34,118 nucleotides of DNA from Palsa-883 sp035696165 (GTDB lineage: Bacteria; Pseudomonadota; Alphaproteobacteria; Acetobacterales; Acetobacteraceae). Made by a program: the position numbers and the translations under genes. Each line of letters opens with the position of its first letter. Within the stretch, counting starts at the first letter, position 1. Where the stretch lies: NCBI GenBank assembly GCA_035696165.1, contig DASRQX010000406.1, positions 1 to 34,118 of the forward strand, read 5' to 3'. Below the pieces are notes generated by a model, which did no database searches, was not told the DNA's origin, and saw only the letters and a program-made list of their open reading frames with translations. Below are positions 9,114-17,010 of the stretch, in pieces.

Positions 9114-9830
9114 AGCTTATAGCGTCCTTTCCGTGCACTCCGTATTGCTCGTCGTTGCTTATGTATTTGCTACTGCTGTAGCACGGAGATATTGACCGCT
9201 TGCTTCTGCTTTGAGTCCAGTGCCGGGACTGGTCCGCGCATCCGACATTGCAACCCGTCAATACTTCCGTAGTTGGCTGTTGGCAGCATCGCGATGGGAG
9301 AATTTTAGCGCAGATGACGAAGACGATGCACGCAAAACACGCAGATGATTTCGGCGTGGTTCGCAGGTCCGTGGGTTACGCGTTTGATTTCGAGTCGTGT
9401 CCGCTGGCGCCAAACGCATTCAACACGGTGAACGCGAAGCTGATCGCATGTACCTGGAGCTCATTCGGGCTGCGGTTCGGCTCCGATTCACATTCAGGCT
9501 GTCGCCATCTGCGTGTTTTGCGTGCATCGTCCTCTGCATCTGCGCTAAAATTCTTTCTTGCTTCGCGGTGCCACAGGGTCTGCATCGGGGATCGCGGACC
9601 AACGCATTGCCGCTACCCCGAGCCGCTGCCTGGAGCGGCTCAATCGGTCGGATCATCGTGCTGGGGTACTGGATCACTTGATTGGTGCCGCAAGGTTGGT
9701 GTTGGCGGGGGCCAGGCTGACGTATCGCACCGAACACAACCAGCCTCCGGTGTTAGACATAATACTGGACTTATTTTCCTATATATGCTACGCGAGCCGG
9801 CTAAACTTTCAACCCCAGGAGACCGCGCCT
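9114..9830. other. 717-bp region without a gene; holds a long inverted repeat and a hairpin
   Basis: No frame here has a plausible protein. Structure seen: the 47-bp inverted repeat pair 9301-9552, and an 8-bp hairpin GAGCCGCT/AGCGGCTC (9620-9627 with 9634-9641). The final 60 bases are AT-richer (ATAATACTGG, TATATATGC) and lead to an AGGAGA ribosome site at 9817-9822 for the broken gene at 9831. The left edge probably coincides with the point where the DUF6504 gene lost its end. Confidence 0.5.
9301..9552. repeat. 47-bp inverted repeat, arms 158 bp apart
   Basis: The left arm 9301-9347 begins AATTTTAGCGCAGATG and ends AACACGCAGATG. The right arm 9506-9552 is its reverse complement, with only three mismatches clustered in the middle (44 of 47 matching). 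The arms are rich in 'CGCAGATG/ACGCA' words. The 158-bp interior has no open frame of note. It could be a non-autonomous mobile relic or the outer stem of a structured transcript. There are no clear target-site duplications. Confidence 0.8.
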
Positions 9831-10759
9831 GTGTCCACTGCCGATCCCGACCCCACCGCCTCACCAGCCAGGCCACCCTACGCCATCCCGCCGCAGGACT
9901 TGCGTGACATGGTGCTGACACTCCCCCGCCGCCGATGCGCCGGAGACCACCTGGCCGGAGGTGGTGCAAGGTGGCCTCGACAGGCTCGCGTGCTCGACCC
10001 GCGCGTTGCGCTCCAGACGATGCTGCGGTGACGGTGATCGCCACCCATGCCGGAGCGGTCGACGCCTGCCGGCTGGCGTTCGCGCCGGACGCCTCGGCGG
10101 TGCAGGCGGTGCGCCAGCGGGCCAGCGCCACCGCGCTGGCGCGCGTCATGGCCGGGGCGCAGCGGTCGTTGAAGCAGCTTCGGTTGCAGCCGGCCGTGCC
10201 GGCGCGCGACTGGGGCGACGCGGCCGAGGTACTGGCGGGGATGATGCAGCAGGCTCCGGCGCGGCCGGCCGAGGCGGCACACGGTGGCAAGGCGGCGGCG
10301 GAGGAGCCGGCGGAGATCATCTGCTGGATCGACGAGATCGACGACGCGGAGATGAACGAGGAGATCGAGCGGCTGCGGCGCGAGGCGACGGGTGAGCCGC
10401 CCTTGCCGGTGAAGCCGGGGCCGCGGCGGATCTACAAGTACAAGCCGGACGATTACGCGCGGACCTGGGTGCCCGGTGAGCGGGCGGCGCGGAAATACCC
10501 GGGGTGGGAGAACATGACGAAGCCGGAGCGGCGGGAGTTCTTTGGGTATACGCATACCGGGCCGGTGGCGCCGCTGGAAATGCTGACGCCGGCTTCGCGG
10601 GCTGCGCTGCGGCTGGGGAGGAGTGAGGGGCGGATGGCCGGCTCGGGGGCGGTCATGGCGGTGAAGGCGGCGGCGGTGGGCAGGCGTTTTGCGAAAGCGC
10701 GACAGGACCCCATGCAACAGTCTGCTGCACGGAACATGCCGCGGGCGCCACGGTGGTGA
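9831..10759 (+). pseudogene. Hypothetical protein gene with about three frameshifts
   Basis: A GTG at 9831 with AGGAGA eight bases upstream starts a frame reading STADPDPTASPARPPYAIPP then DLRDMVLTLP. After the C5 run at 9923-9927 the sensible reading moves to another frame (ADAPETTWPEVVQGGLDRLA), moves again near 9985-9993 (LDPRVALQTML), and again near 10024 (VTVIATHAGAVDACRLAFAP) to continue to 10759. The reconstructed protein is about 300 residues, Ala-rich, with an acidic helix EIDDAEMNEEIERLRREA and a C-terminal block PRRIYKYKPDDYARTW..YPGWENMTKPERREFFGY. I associate this layout with hypothetical proteins of Acetobacteraceae but no function is known. The last codons run into the repeat array that follows. 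An alternative is a shorter intact gene starting at the ATG at 9935, whose first 30 residues look non-native. Confidence 0.55.
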
Positions 10760-11425
10760 GGGCGGAGGTGGCGGCGGCGCGCGGTTTTCGCGAAATGCGC
10801 AACGACCCTCGGGGCAAGCCCCCGAGGGCGTGCCCCGGGGGCTGCGTCCCTGCAGTCGGGATGGGTCGCGGCGGCATCGGCAGGGGCCGATGGTTGGCTC
10901 GGCGGCCAGCTATGGGGGGAGAGGCCAGAGGCTGCGGAGAACAGGCATTTCGCGAAAGCGCGACAGGACCCCATGCAACAGTCTGCTTCACAGGAGCATG
11001 CCGCGGCCGCCATGGTGGTGAGGGCGGAGTGGCGGCGGGGCGCGGTTTTCGCGAAACGCGCAACGACCCCGGTCGAGTGCTCCCAGGGCATGACCTTGAG
11101 TCATGCGCGCGATGCAACAGTCTGGCACCGGCCTGGTCGTGGCGACGGCCGGGTCGGGTCTTTGGGGCGGCGCGACCCTCACCCTCGTCGCTTCGCGCCT
11201 CGACCTCTCCCGCGAAGCGCGGGAGAGGTGAACGCGGCGGCGCGGCGAGGACGGAGGAGGCGGCGGAGAACGGGCGTTTCGAGAGGACACGACAGGACCC
11301 CATGCAACAGTCTGCCCCACGGGGGCCGTCCACGAGGGCACAGGTGGTGGCGGGCGTGTTTCGCGAAAACGCGCAACGACCCTCGAGTCAGGTGCCCGAG
11401 GGCAGGTCCCGTGCAACAGACTGCG
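10682..11425. repeat. Three diverged tandem copies of a palindrome-bearing repeat unit
   Basis: Each unit has a TTTCGCGAAA-like palindrome, then the strictly conserved core GACAGGACCCCATGCAACAG followed by TCTGC (cores at 10701-10725, 10962-10986, 11291-11315), then about 60 bases, then a second TTTCGCGAAA box followed by (A/G/T)CGCAACGACCC (near 10786, 11043, 11358). After the second box comes a GC hairpin: CCCTCGGGG/CCCCGAGGG at 10806-10828 in copy 1, decayed in copies 2 and 3. Unit spacing is about 261 and 329 bp; copy 2 is longer because it carries an extra palindrome (11203-11229). Degenerate core fragments also occur at 11111 and 11411. Long frames through the array are by-products of GC-richness. 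Confidence 0.8.
11203..11229. repeat. REP-like palindrome (11-bp stem, 5-base loop)
   Basis: ACCTCTCCCGC (11203-11213), loop GAAGC, then GCGGGAGAGGT (11219-11229), a perfect stem. Together with the preceding CCCTCACCC it resembles the dispersed 'CCTCTCCCGC..GCGGGAGAGG' intergenic palindromes of many proteobacteria. It sits inside copy 2 of the larger repeat array and explains that copy's extra length. Confidence 0.75.
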
Positions 11426-11980
11426 TCGGGATGCGACCCGGTGGGACGGCGTCGTGCCGCAAGTTGCGGCCGGCACTCGCTATTTGCCTGTCGGACTGAG
11501 CAAGTTTGCGGAAGAAAGGGTCGCGTTGGGGCAGAGAATGATCATCATATTTCCCAACGATGGCGAGTGACGAAATGAAAATCCGATTTGTTCTTATTTT
11601 GTGCTTAGGTCCGACAGGCTGCTAATGCAGCGATTTCACGAAACCGCTCCCATCATGAGGTTCCGTCTATGGGTCGGCGAGCCGGTCTTGGATGCATCGT
11701 GATTCGAGTCGTCTCTTGGAAGCGCTGTCCTAGCCCATTCGCTGCCCCGACTTGGCGCCGACCGATCAAGTTGTTCGCCATGATGCCACGTCACAAACGC
11801 CGCGCGACGCAGTTCGCCCAGGTTAGGCGTCCGGCGGCGAACCTTGCGCGGGTGAACGCCGCGCGTGGTACCGTGCCTGGTCCAAGGCTGGCGCCCTGGA
11901 ACTGGCCGGCAGAAAGCGAAGAGCTGAGGTTCCGCGTTGGTGATAGTGTCGGCGCGCCCGATCCCTTATCTCCCGCCGCC
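11426..11980. other. 555-bp region between the repeat array and the ABC transporter
   Basis: No supported gene. The ABC ATPase frame stays open upstream to 11669, but that extension (MGRRAGLGCIVIRVVSWKRC..) is unlike any ABC N-terminus and has no ribosome site. GCCTGTCGGAC near 11487 and GTCCGACAGGC near 11610 form an 11-bp inverted pair around an AT-richer 110-bp segment. The latter contains TTGTTCTTATTTTGTGCTTA, the most promoter-like DNA here. Confidence 0.4.
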
Positions 11981-12781
11981 ATGGACGCCGCACCGGACGC
12001 CCCAATGAACGCCCCAGCCCCAATGGATGCCCCAGGGGATGCGATTGTCGTCGAGCACCTGACCAAGCGCTACGGCACCACGCTGGCGGTGGACGACATC
12101 GGCTTCGCCGTGCCAGCCGGCGCGACCATCGGCCTGCTCGGCGGCAATGGCGCTGGCAAGACCACCACCATCGCCCTGATGCTCGGCATTCTGATCCCCA
12201 CCGCGGGCACCATCCACATCCTCGGCCACAACATGGCGCGCGACCGCTTCGCGGCGCTGGCGCGGATGAATTTTTCCTCCCCCTACGTCGCGCTGCCCAG
12301 CCGGCTGTCGGTCGCCGAGAACCTGCGCGTCTACGGCCATTTGTATAACGTCCCGCACATCGAACGGCGGATCGCCGAACTCAGCGAGGAGTTGGAACTG
12401 AACGAGTTCCTGCACCGCCCCGCCGGGCAACTGTCCGCGGGCCAAAAAACCCGCATCGCGCTGGCCAAGGCGCTGATCAACCGTCCCGCCGTGCTGCTGC
12501 TGGACGAGCCGACCGCCAGCCTCGATCCCGACACTGGCGACTGGGTGCGCGGCTGGCTGGAGCGCTACCGGGCGGAAAGCGGCTGCACCATCCTGCTTGC
12601 CTCGCACAACATGGCCGAGGTGGAGCGGTTGTGCGACCGTGTGCTGATGCTGAAGCGCGGCCGCATCGTCGACCGCGGCAGTCCGGCCGACCTGCTCTCG
12701 CGTTACGGTCGGGACGACCTTGTAGAGGTGTTCCTCGACATCGCCCGCGACCGGCGCCAGGCGGCGGAGCTGATCGTATGA
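11981..12781 (+). CDS. ABC-2 type transporter, ATP-binding protein
   Basis: ATPase half of an ABC-2 exporter, acting on the cytosolic face of the inner membrane with the permease encoded next. Motifs in order: Walker A GLLGGNGAGKT (residues 51-61), Q-loop region FSSPYVALPSRLSVAENL, signature LSAGQ (instead of LSGGQ), Walker B VLLLDEPTASLDP, and switch His in LLASHNMAEVERL. Length from the ATG at 11981 is 266 residues, normal for the class. Two further ATGs (12005, 12023) precede the conserved start IVVEHLTKRYG, so the true start may be slightly later. The repeated MDAP/MNAP leader is unusual and low-complexity. The substrate is unknown; polysaccharide or lipid export is possible given the sugar genes in the window but not shown. 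Confidence 0.92.
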   Translation: MDAAPDAPMNAPAPMDAPGDAIVVEHLTKRYGTTLAVDDIGFAVPAGATIGLLGGNGAGKTTTIALMLGILIPTAGTIHILGHNMARDRFAALARMNFSSPYVALPSRLSVAENLRVYGHLYNVPHIERRIAELSEELELNEFLHRPAGQLSAGQKTRIALAKALINRPAVLLLDEPTASLDPDTGDWVRGWLERYRAESGCTILLASHNMAEVERLCDRVLMLKRGRIVDRGSPADLLSRYGRDDLVEVFLDIARDRRQAAELIV

Positions 12782-12791
12782 GGGCACCGTC

Positions 12792-13607
12792 GTGAGGGGC
12801 CCCGTTGTGAGGCAATCGGCGCGTCGCATCTGGGGGATGATGTATCGCCACCTGGCGCTATACCGGCGCTCTTGGCCGCGGCTGCTGGAACTCGCCTATT
12901 GGCCGGTGCTGCAGATGTGCATCTGGGGCTTCACCGCGAGCTACCTCGCTGTCCGCATGGGCAACCCCGTCGCCGTCGCCGCCGGCACGCTGCTCGGCGG
13001 CGTGCTGCTGTGGGAGGTGGCACTGCGCAGCCAGATGGGTGTCGCGATCAGCTTCCTGGAGGAACTGTGGTCGCGCAATCTCGGCCACGTCTTCGTCAGC
13101 CCGCTGCGCCCGTGGGAACTGGTGGCGGCGCTGATCGGCATGTCGATGATCCGCATGTTCGTGGGCGTCGGGCCGGCGATCCTGCTGGCCTGGGGCCTCT
13201 ACGCATTCAACCTGTTCGCGCTCGGCCCGATCCTGGTGCTGTTCTTCGCCAACCTGATGGTGATGGGCTGGTGGGTCGCGCTCGGCGTGGTGTCGCTCAT
13301 CCTGCGCCATGGCGCTGGGGCCGAGGCGCTGGCCTGGTCCGTGCTGTTCGGCCTGACCCCGTTCTCGGCGGTGTTCTACCCGGTCGCCGTGCTGCCTGCG
13401 GCCCTGCGGCCGGTGGCGCTGGCGCTGCCCTCATCGCACGTGTTCGAAGGGATGCGTGCCGTGCTGCTGCGCGGCGAGATACCTTGGGATCACCTTGCTT
13501 GGGCGGTGGGGCTGAACGTTGCGTGGACCCTGGGCGCCGCGCTGGTCTTCGCCCGCCAGTTCCGCGCCGCGCGGGTGCGGGGCGCGCTGCTGAGTATTGG
13601 GGAATGA
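12792..13607 (+). CDS. ABC-2 type transporter, permease protein
   Basis: A 271-residue integral membrane protein of the ABC-2 permease family (NodJ/YadH-like shape) with about six hydrophobic segments, for example LLELAYWPVLQMCIWGFTA, AGTLLGGVLLWEVAL, AAILI-type FVGVGPAILLAWGLYAFNLF, LVLFFANLMVMGWWVALGVV, LFGLTPFSAVFYPVAVLPAAL and WAVGLNVAWTLGAALVFA. The LTPFSAVFYPVAVLP block followed by LPSSHVFEGMR is the conserved C-terminal ABC-2 signature. It starts with GTG at 12792 (an alternative GTG at 12807) ten bases after the ATPase stop, so the two form one operon and one transporter. The stop overlaps the next gene by ATGA. Confidence 0.9.
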   Translation: MRGPVVRQSARRIWGMMYRHLALYRRSWPRLLELAYWPVLQMCIWGFTASYLAVRMGNPVAVAAGTLLGGVLLWEVALRSQMGVAISFLEELWSRNLGHVFVSPLRPWELVAALIGMSMIRMFVGVGPAILLAWGLYAFNLFALGPILVLFFANLMVMGWWVALGVVSLILRHGAGAEALAWSVLFGLTPFSAVFYPVAVLPAALRPVALALPSSHVFEGMRAVLLRGEIPWDHLAWAVGLNVAWTLGAALVFARQFRAARVRGALLSIGE

Positions 13608-14227
13608 TGGAACCGACAAGTATCTGGCTGATCCGCCACGCGCTGGTGAACGAGAACGCCCGCGCCATCCTGTACGGTACGATGGATGTCGAGCTCTGCC
13701 CCACCACGCTGATCGAGCAGGCGCCGATGTATCGCGCGCTGGCCGAGCGGCTGCCGCGTCCGGCGACATGGGTGGTGACGCCATTGAGCCGCACGCGCCG
13801 CACCGCCGAGGCGATCTTCGCCGCCGGCTATCCGCCCCAGGACCTTGCGGTCGAGCCCGGACTGATCGAGCAGCACCTCGGTGAATGGCAGGGCCTGGTG
13901 CACGCCGACCTGCCCGCCCGCCTCGTGCAGCCGAAGCATCCGTTCTGGCCGCTGGCCGGCACCGAGCGGCCGCCAGGCGGCGAAACCTTCGCCGAAATGA
14001 TTCTCCGGGTTGGCCCGGCGATCGAGGCGCTGGCGGCGCGGCACGGCGGCGAGGACGTCGTCGCGGTCAGCCATGGGGGAGCGATCCGTGCCGCGGTGGC
14101 CCATTGCCTGCGCATCGGCGCCGACAATGCGCTGCACCTGTCGATCCACAATCTGTCGCTAACCCGGCTGGAACGGCACTCCGACGGCTGGCGGGTGGTC
14201 TGCGTGAACGAACTGCCGGGGTACTGA
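13604..14227 (+). CDS. Histidine phosphatase family protein (phosphoglycerate-mutase-like)
   Basis: A 207-residue branch-1 histidine phosphatase. The phospho-acceptor motif LIRHALV lies at residues 9-15 (RHG usually; here RHA), with the arginine of TPLSRTRRTAEAIF, the Glu of IEQHLGEWQG, and the second catalytic His in AVSHGGAIRAAV. These form the usual phosphate pocket. The family dephosphorylates sugar phosphates, cobalamin precursors (CobC) or signalling phosphates, and the substrate cannot be read here. It overlaps the ABC permease by four bases (ATGA), so it is translationally coupled to the exporter. A second ATG at 13607 could equally be used. No cobalamin genes are nearby. Confidence 0.88.
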   Translation: MMEPTSIWLIRHALVNENARAILYGTMDVELCPTTLIEQAPMYRALAERLPRPATWVVTPLSRTRRTAEAIFAAGYPPQDLAVEPGLIEQHLGEWQGLVHADLPARLVQPKHPFWPLAGTERPPGGETFAEMILRVGPAIEALAARHGGEDVVAVSHGGAIRAAVAHCLRIGADNALHLSIHNLSLTRLERHSDGWRVVCVNELPGY

Positions 14228-14986
14228 CCGCCGTCCAGACGTCCGGCAGCCAACACGAAAAGCCGCCGTGTCTCGCTTGGGCCAACCCAAGGAATGCCCT
14301 GACGTGGGCGGAGATGTTGGCCGCGGCATGCGCCACCAACGGTGACCCCGGCAGCACCGCGGGCGCGGCGATGAACGGCGGCCCGTCGCCAACCGGGGCG
14401 CCGGCCAGCACCCCGCGCAGATCGGGCGCGGCGTCGCGCGCCGTCAGCGGTACGAAGCCGAACAGCCCGTGCAAGGTCGCGGCAAGCGATGTGTGTGGTG
14501 GAACGGGATCGCTCCGGACGGCCGCATGACGCTGTCAGTCAGCACGCAGGGCAACCCGACAACCGCGGGCAGCGAACGCCGAACCTTGCGAAATATGTCC
14601 GTCCGGCGCGAGGCCATCAGCGGTGCCTGGAGCCGCATCTTGCCGCGTCTGCCGGAGTGGTTTGGCCGGACGATTGTGCCCGGGACCCTGACCAATGCAG
14701 CGGCCAACGCGCGTAAAGGCCCAGCCCAGAACCATCGGCGAACTGTCGGGGAACTTTACACCTGTCGCCCAGGGGCACAATTGATGCGGAAGACAAATAA
14801 CCGATAATTGTCGTTATTTATACACTGAGCCGCAACTTGCTTGAAACGTTAGTACCAAATTAATGCGTGCCTGACGTCGGTCGGCGCGCCGGGAAACCGA
14901 GGCTGACATGAACCATCTGACACCACCCGCCGGTCGCGCGCCGCGCGGTCATATTAGGCCTATCTTTCCTAGAGTATCAGCGCCAG
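14228..14986. other. 759-bp region with a possible decayed minus-strand gene
   Basis: On the minus strand, about 14620-14510 reads LPAVVGLPCVLTDSVMRPSG and then, after a frame change near 14490, SLAATLHGLFGFVPLTARD..HAAANISAHVRAFLGLAQ down to about 14270. Both parts look like real protein, but no start, family or intact frame links them, so it may be a gene remnant. The right part is AT-rich, with the weak stem AAATAAC/GTTATTT (14795-14801 with 14813-14819), and may hold regulatory signals for the following small gene. Confidence 0.3.
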
Positions 14987-15043
14987 ATGACAATCGGGGG
15001 CTGCATATCGCTGACCCATCACCGACGTCCTGCGGGTGATCGG

Positions 15044-15337
15044 ATGATCCGCGCAGCAATCGTGGTCGCGGGAGTTAGCGCGGCTGTAGCCGGCGTGGCG
15101 GTGGCGGCTCACCAGATGACCCTCTGGCTTCTGTGCGGTTATTTGCCGCCGATCCAATTCAGTACCCTGTGGTTTGCGTTGGGTGGAACTGTTCCGGCGT
15201 TGCTAAGGTCGTATGGAGTCAGCGGATTCATGACAACACTGTTGGATCTGCCGCTGTGTGAGGTTCTCTTCCTGGGCGGCGTGTGCACCGCGTGGATAGC
15301 CTCCGAGCGGACGAACCACGCCCAGATCGCGCTTTAG
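15044..15337 (+). CDS. Small membrane protein of unknown function
   Basis: About 97 residues from the ATG at 15044 (a longer frame starts at 14987 with an unremarkable polar leader). Hydrophobic stretches AAIVVAGVSAAVAGVAVAA at the N-terminus and LLDLPLCEVLFLGGVCTAWIA near the C-terminus predict two membrane passes, or a signal anchor plus one pass, with an amphipathic middle (LWFALGGTVPALLRSYG). The ribosome site is weak. No family is recognised. Codon use is less GC-extreme than its neighbours. It stands alone between AT-richer DNA and a large hairpin repeat. Confidence 0.5.
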   Translation: MIRAAIVVAGVSAAVAGVAVAAHQMTLWLLCGYLPPIQFSTLWFALGGTVPALLRSYGVSGFMTTLLDLPLCEVLFLGGVCTAWIASERTNHAQIAL

Positions 15338-15414
15338 GTCCCGTTTCGGCGTCCTGCCTGCAGGGCGTGATCGCCCGGCGGTCACACCATTCTGTTCAGT
15401 TCGGGAATGGTGTA

Positions 15415-15521
15415 GTGGGTCAGTTTGGCGGGCACTGCCCTTCCCTCCGTCATGGCCGGGCTCGGGCCAAACCCCGGGGACGCCCATGACGGAGGGAAGA
15501 GTGCCGGCCAAACTGACCCAC
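15415..15521. repeat. Large hairpin repeat, arms 37-40 bp, 30-base loop
   Basis: The left arm 15415-15454 starts GTGGGTCAGTTTGGC and ends TTCCCTCCGTCATG. The right arm 15485-15521 is its reverse complement apart from one mismatch and a short 3-base indel. The loop GCCGGGCTCGGGCC.. contains GGCC/CGGG words like those of alphaproteobacterial 'CATGGCCGGGC' intergenic repeats. Located 80 bases before the binding-protein gene, it could end upstream transcription, stabilise the mRNA or be a mobile palindromic relic. Confidence 0.8.
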
Positions 15522-15601
15522 AACCGGGAATGACGGCCACGCGACAGTGCGGGAAATGCCGGCTAGGATCGCCCGCAAGCAACAAGCGGGAGGCTCCTGG
15601 A

Positions 15602-16843
15602 ATGCGGATCATGCTGATCCTGGCGTGCGCGTTGATCGGCTTGCTGGGTGCGCCGGCACGAGCGCAGGCGCCGATAACCATCGGCTTCGGCATGGCGCTG
15701 ACCGGCGGCCTCGCGCCGATCGGCAAGGCGGCGCTGCTGGCGATGCAGATCTGGATGGAAGAGACCAACGCCAAGGGCGGCGTGCTGGGCCGACCGGTCA
15801 AGCTGGTCTATTACGACGACCAATCGAACCCGGCGACCGTCCCCGGCATCTACACCAAGCTGCTCGACGTGGATAAAGTCGACCTTGTGGTCAGCGGTTA
15901 CGCCACCAACATGGTCGCACCCGCAATGCCGGTGATCATGCAGCACAACCGCACCTTCCTCAGCCTGTTCGGCCTGGCCGTGAACACCGAGTTCAACTAC
16001 CCCAACTACTTCTCGTTCACGCCGACCGGGGGCCCGCAACCGAAACAAAGCTTCTCGAAGGGCTACTTCGAGGTGGCGATGCAGCAGACGCCGAAGCCGA
16101 CGACGATCGCCCTGGTCGGCGCCGATGCCGAGTTCCCGCACAATGCCCTGGACGGTGCCCGGACGCTGGCCAAACAGGCCGGGCTGAAAATCGTCTACGA
16201 CAAGAGCTACCCGCCGAGCACCACGGACTACACGCCGATCGTCCGCGCGATCCAGGCGACCGATCCCGACCTGGTGTTCGTCGCGTCATATCCCCCCGAC
16301 ACCGTCGGCATGATCCGCGCCGCGCACGAGGTCGGGCTGAAAGCGAAACTGTTCGGCGGCGGCATGGTCGGGCTGCAAAGTACCGCCATCAAGGCTCAGC
16401 TCGGTCCGCTGCTGAACGGCATCGTCGACTATGATTTCTGGCTCCCCTGGGCCAGCTTCGCCACATCGGAGGCCAAGGCATTCCTGAAAATCTACCAATC
16501 GCGCGCGCCGGCAGTCGGGGTCGATGCGCTCGGCTACTACATTCCCCCGTTCGCCTACGGATATATGCAGGTGCTGCAGCAGGCGATCGAGGGCACCAAA
16601 AGCCTCGACCAGGACAAGTTGGCCGACTACCTGCGCACGCGCACGTTCAAGACCACCGCGGGCGACATAAAATTCGCGCCCGGCGGTGAATGGGCCGAGG
16701 CGCAGGTGATGGAGGTGCAATTCCGCGGCCTGAAGAACAACGAGGTCAGCCAGTTCTCCGACCCGAACACCGAGGTCATTCTGTGGCCGCCGAAGGATAA
16801 GACCGGCAGCGTGATCTACCCCTATGCCGAGGCCCAGCACTGA
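15602..16843 (+). CDS. Branched-chain amino acid/amide-type ABC transporter substrate-binding protein
   Basis: A 413-residue periplasmic binding protein of the LivK/Peripla_BP_6 class. A signal peptide MRIMLILACALIGLLG is followed by a signal peptidase I site APARA-QA, giving a mature start at API(T)IGFGMALTGG. This is the canonical first strand with the ligand loop 'G...LTG..A..G'. Further blocks are NAKGGVLGRPVKLVYYDDQS, TKLLDVDKVDLVVSGYAT, FFPSTTDYTP-like YPPSTTDYTPIVRAI and DALGYYIPPFAYGYMQ. It probably captures a small carboxylate, amino acid or aromatic acid. No livHMGF permease or ATPase genes are adjacent, so it is an orphan. The start at 15602 is chosen for the signal peptide and the GGGAGG upstream; the frame open from 15425 runs through the hairpin repeat. 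Confidence 0.9.
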   Translation: MRIMLILACALIGLLGAPARAQAPITIGFGMALTGGLAPIGKAALLAMQIWMEETNAKGGVLGRPVKLVYYDDQSNPATVPGIYTKLLDVDKVDLVVSGYATNMVAPAMPVIMQHNRTFLSLFGLAVNTEFNYPNYFSFTPTGGPQPKQSFSKGYFEVAMQQTPKPTTIALVGADAEFPHNALDGARTLAKQAGLKIVYDKSYPPSTTDYTPIVRAIQATDPDLVFVASYPPDTVGMIRAAHEVGLKAKLFGGGMVGLQSTAIKAQLGPLLNGIVDYDFWLPWASFATSEAKAFLKIYQSRAPAVGVDALGYYIPPFAYGYMQVLQQAIEGTKSLDQDKLADYLRTRTFKTTAGDIKFAPGGEWAEAQVMEVQFRGLKNNEVSQFSDPNTEVILWPPKDKTGSVIYPYAEAQH

Positions 16844-17010
16844 CAGCGATCAGCAGCGTCTGCGCCGGCGCAAGGCATGACCTGAATCTGAACACCCTGA
16901 GGCGGTGACGAGACGGGACCAGCTGCCTCGCGGCCCGGACTTGCCGGCACGTCCGACGCCTGCAACCGCCTCGCTGGTCCGCCCCCACCCCCTGGTCTAT
17001 ACGCAGCCGC

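Noticed and set aside
9248..9907. 219-codon plus-strand frame
   Set aside because: Crosses both arms of the inverted repeat and a hairpin; Cys/Arg/His-rich translation with no domain.
10682..11425. CRISPR array
   Set aside because: Only three units, 260-330 bp apart, with internal divergence and no short regular spacers.
10753..11499. Plus-strand frame of 248 codons through the repeat array
   Set aside because: It is produced by the three repeat units and GC bias; no ribosome site or domain, and all three frames plus the antisense stay open.
11669..11980. N-terminal extension of the ABC ATPase
   Set aside because: About 104 residues unlike any ABC protein and no ribosome site; the family start fits 11981 or slightly later.
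15425..15601. N-terminal extension of the binding protein
   Set aside because: It runs through the hairpin repeat; a proper signal peptide begins at 15602.
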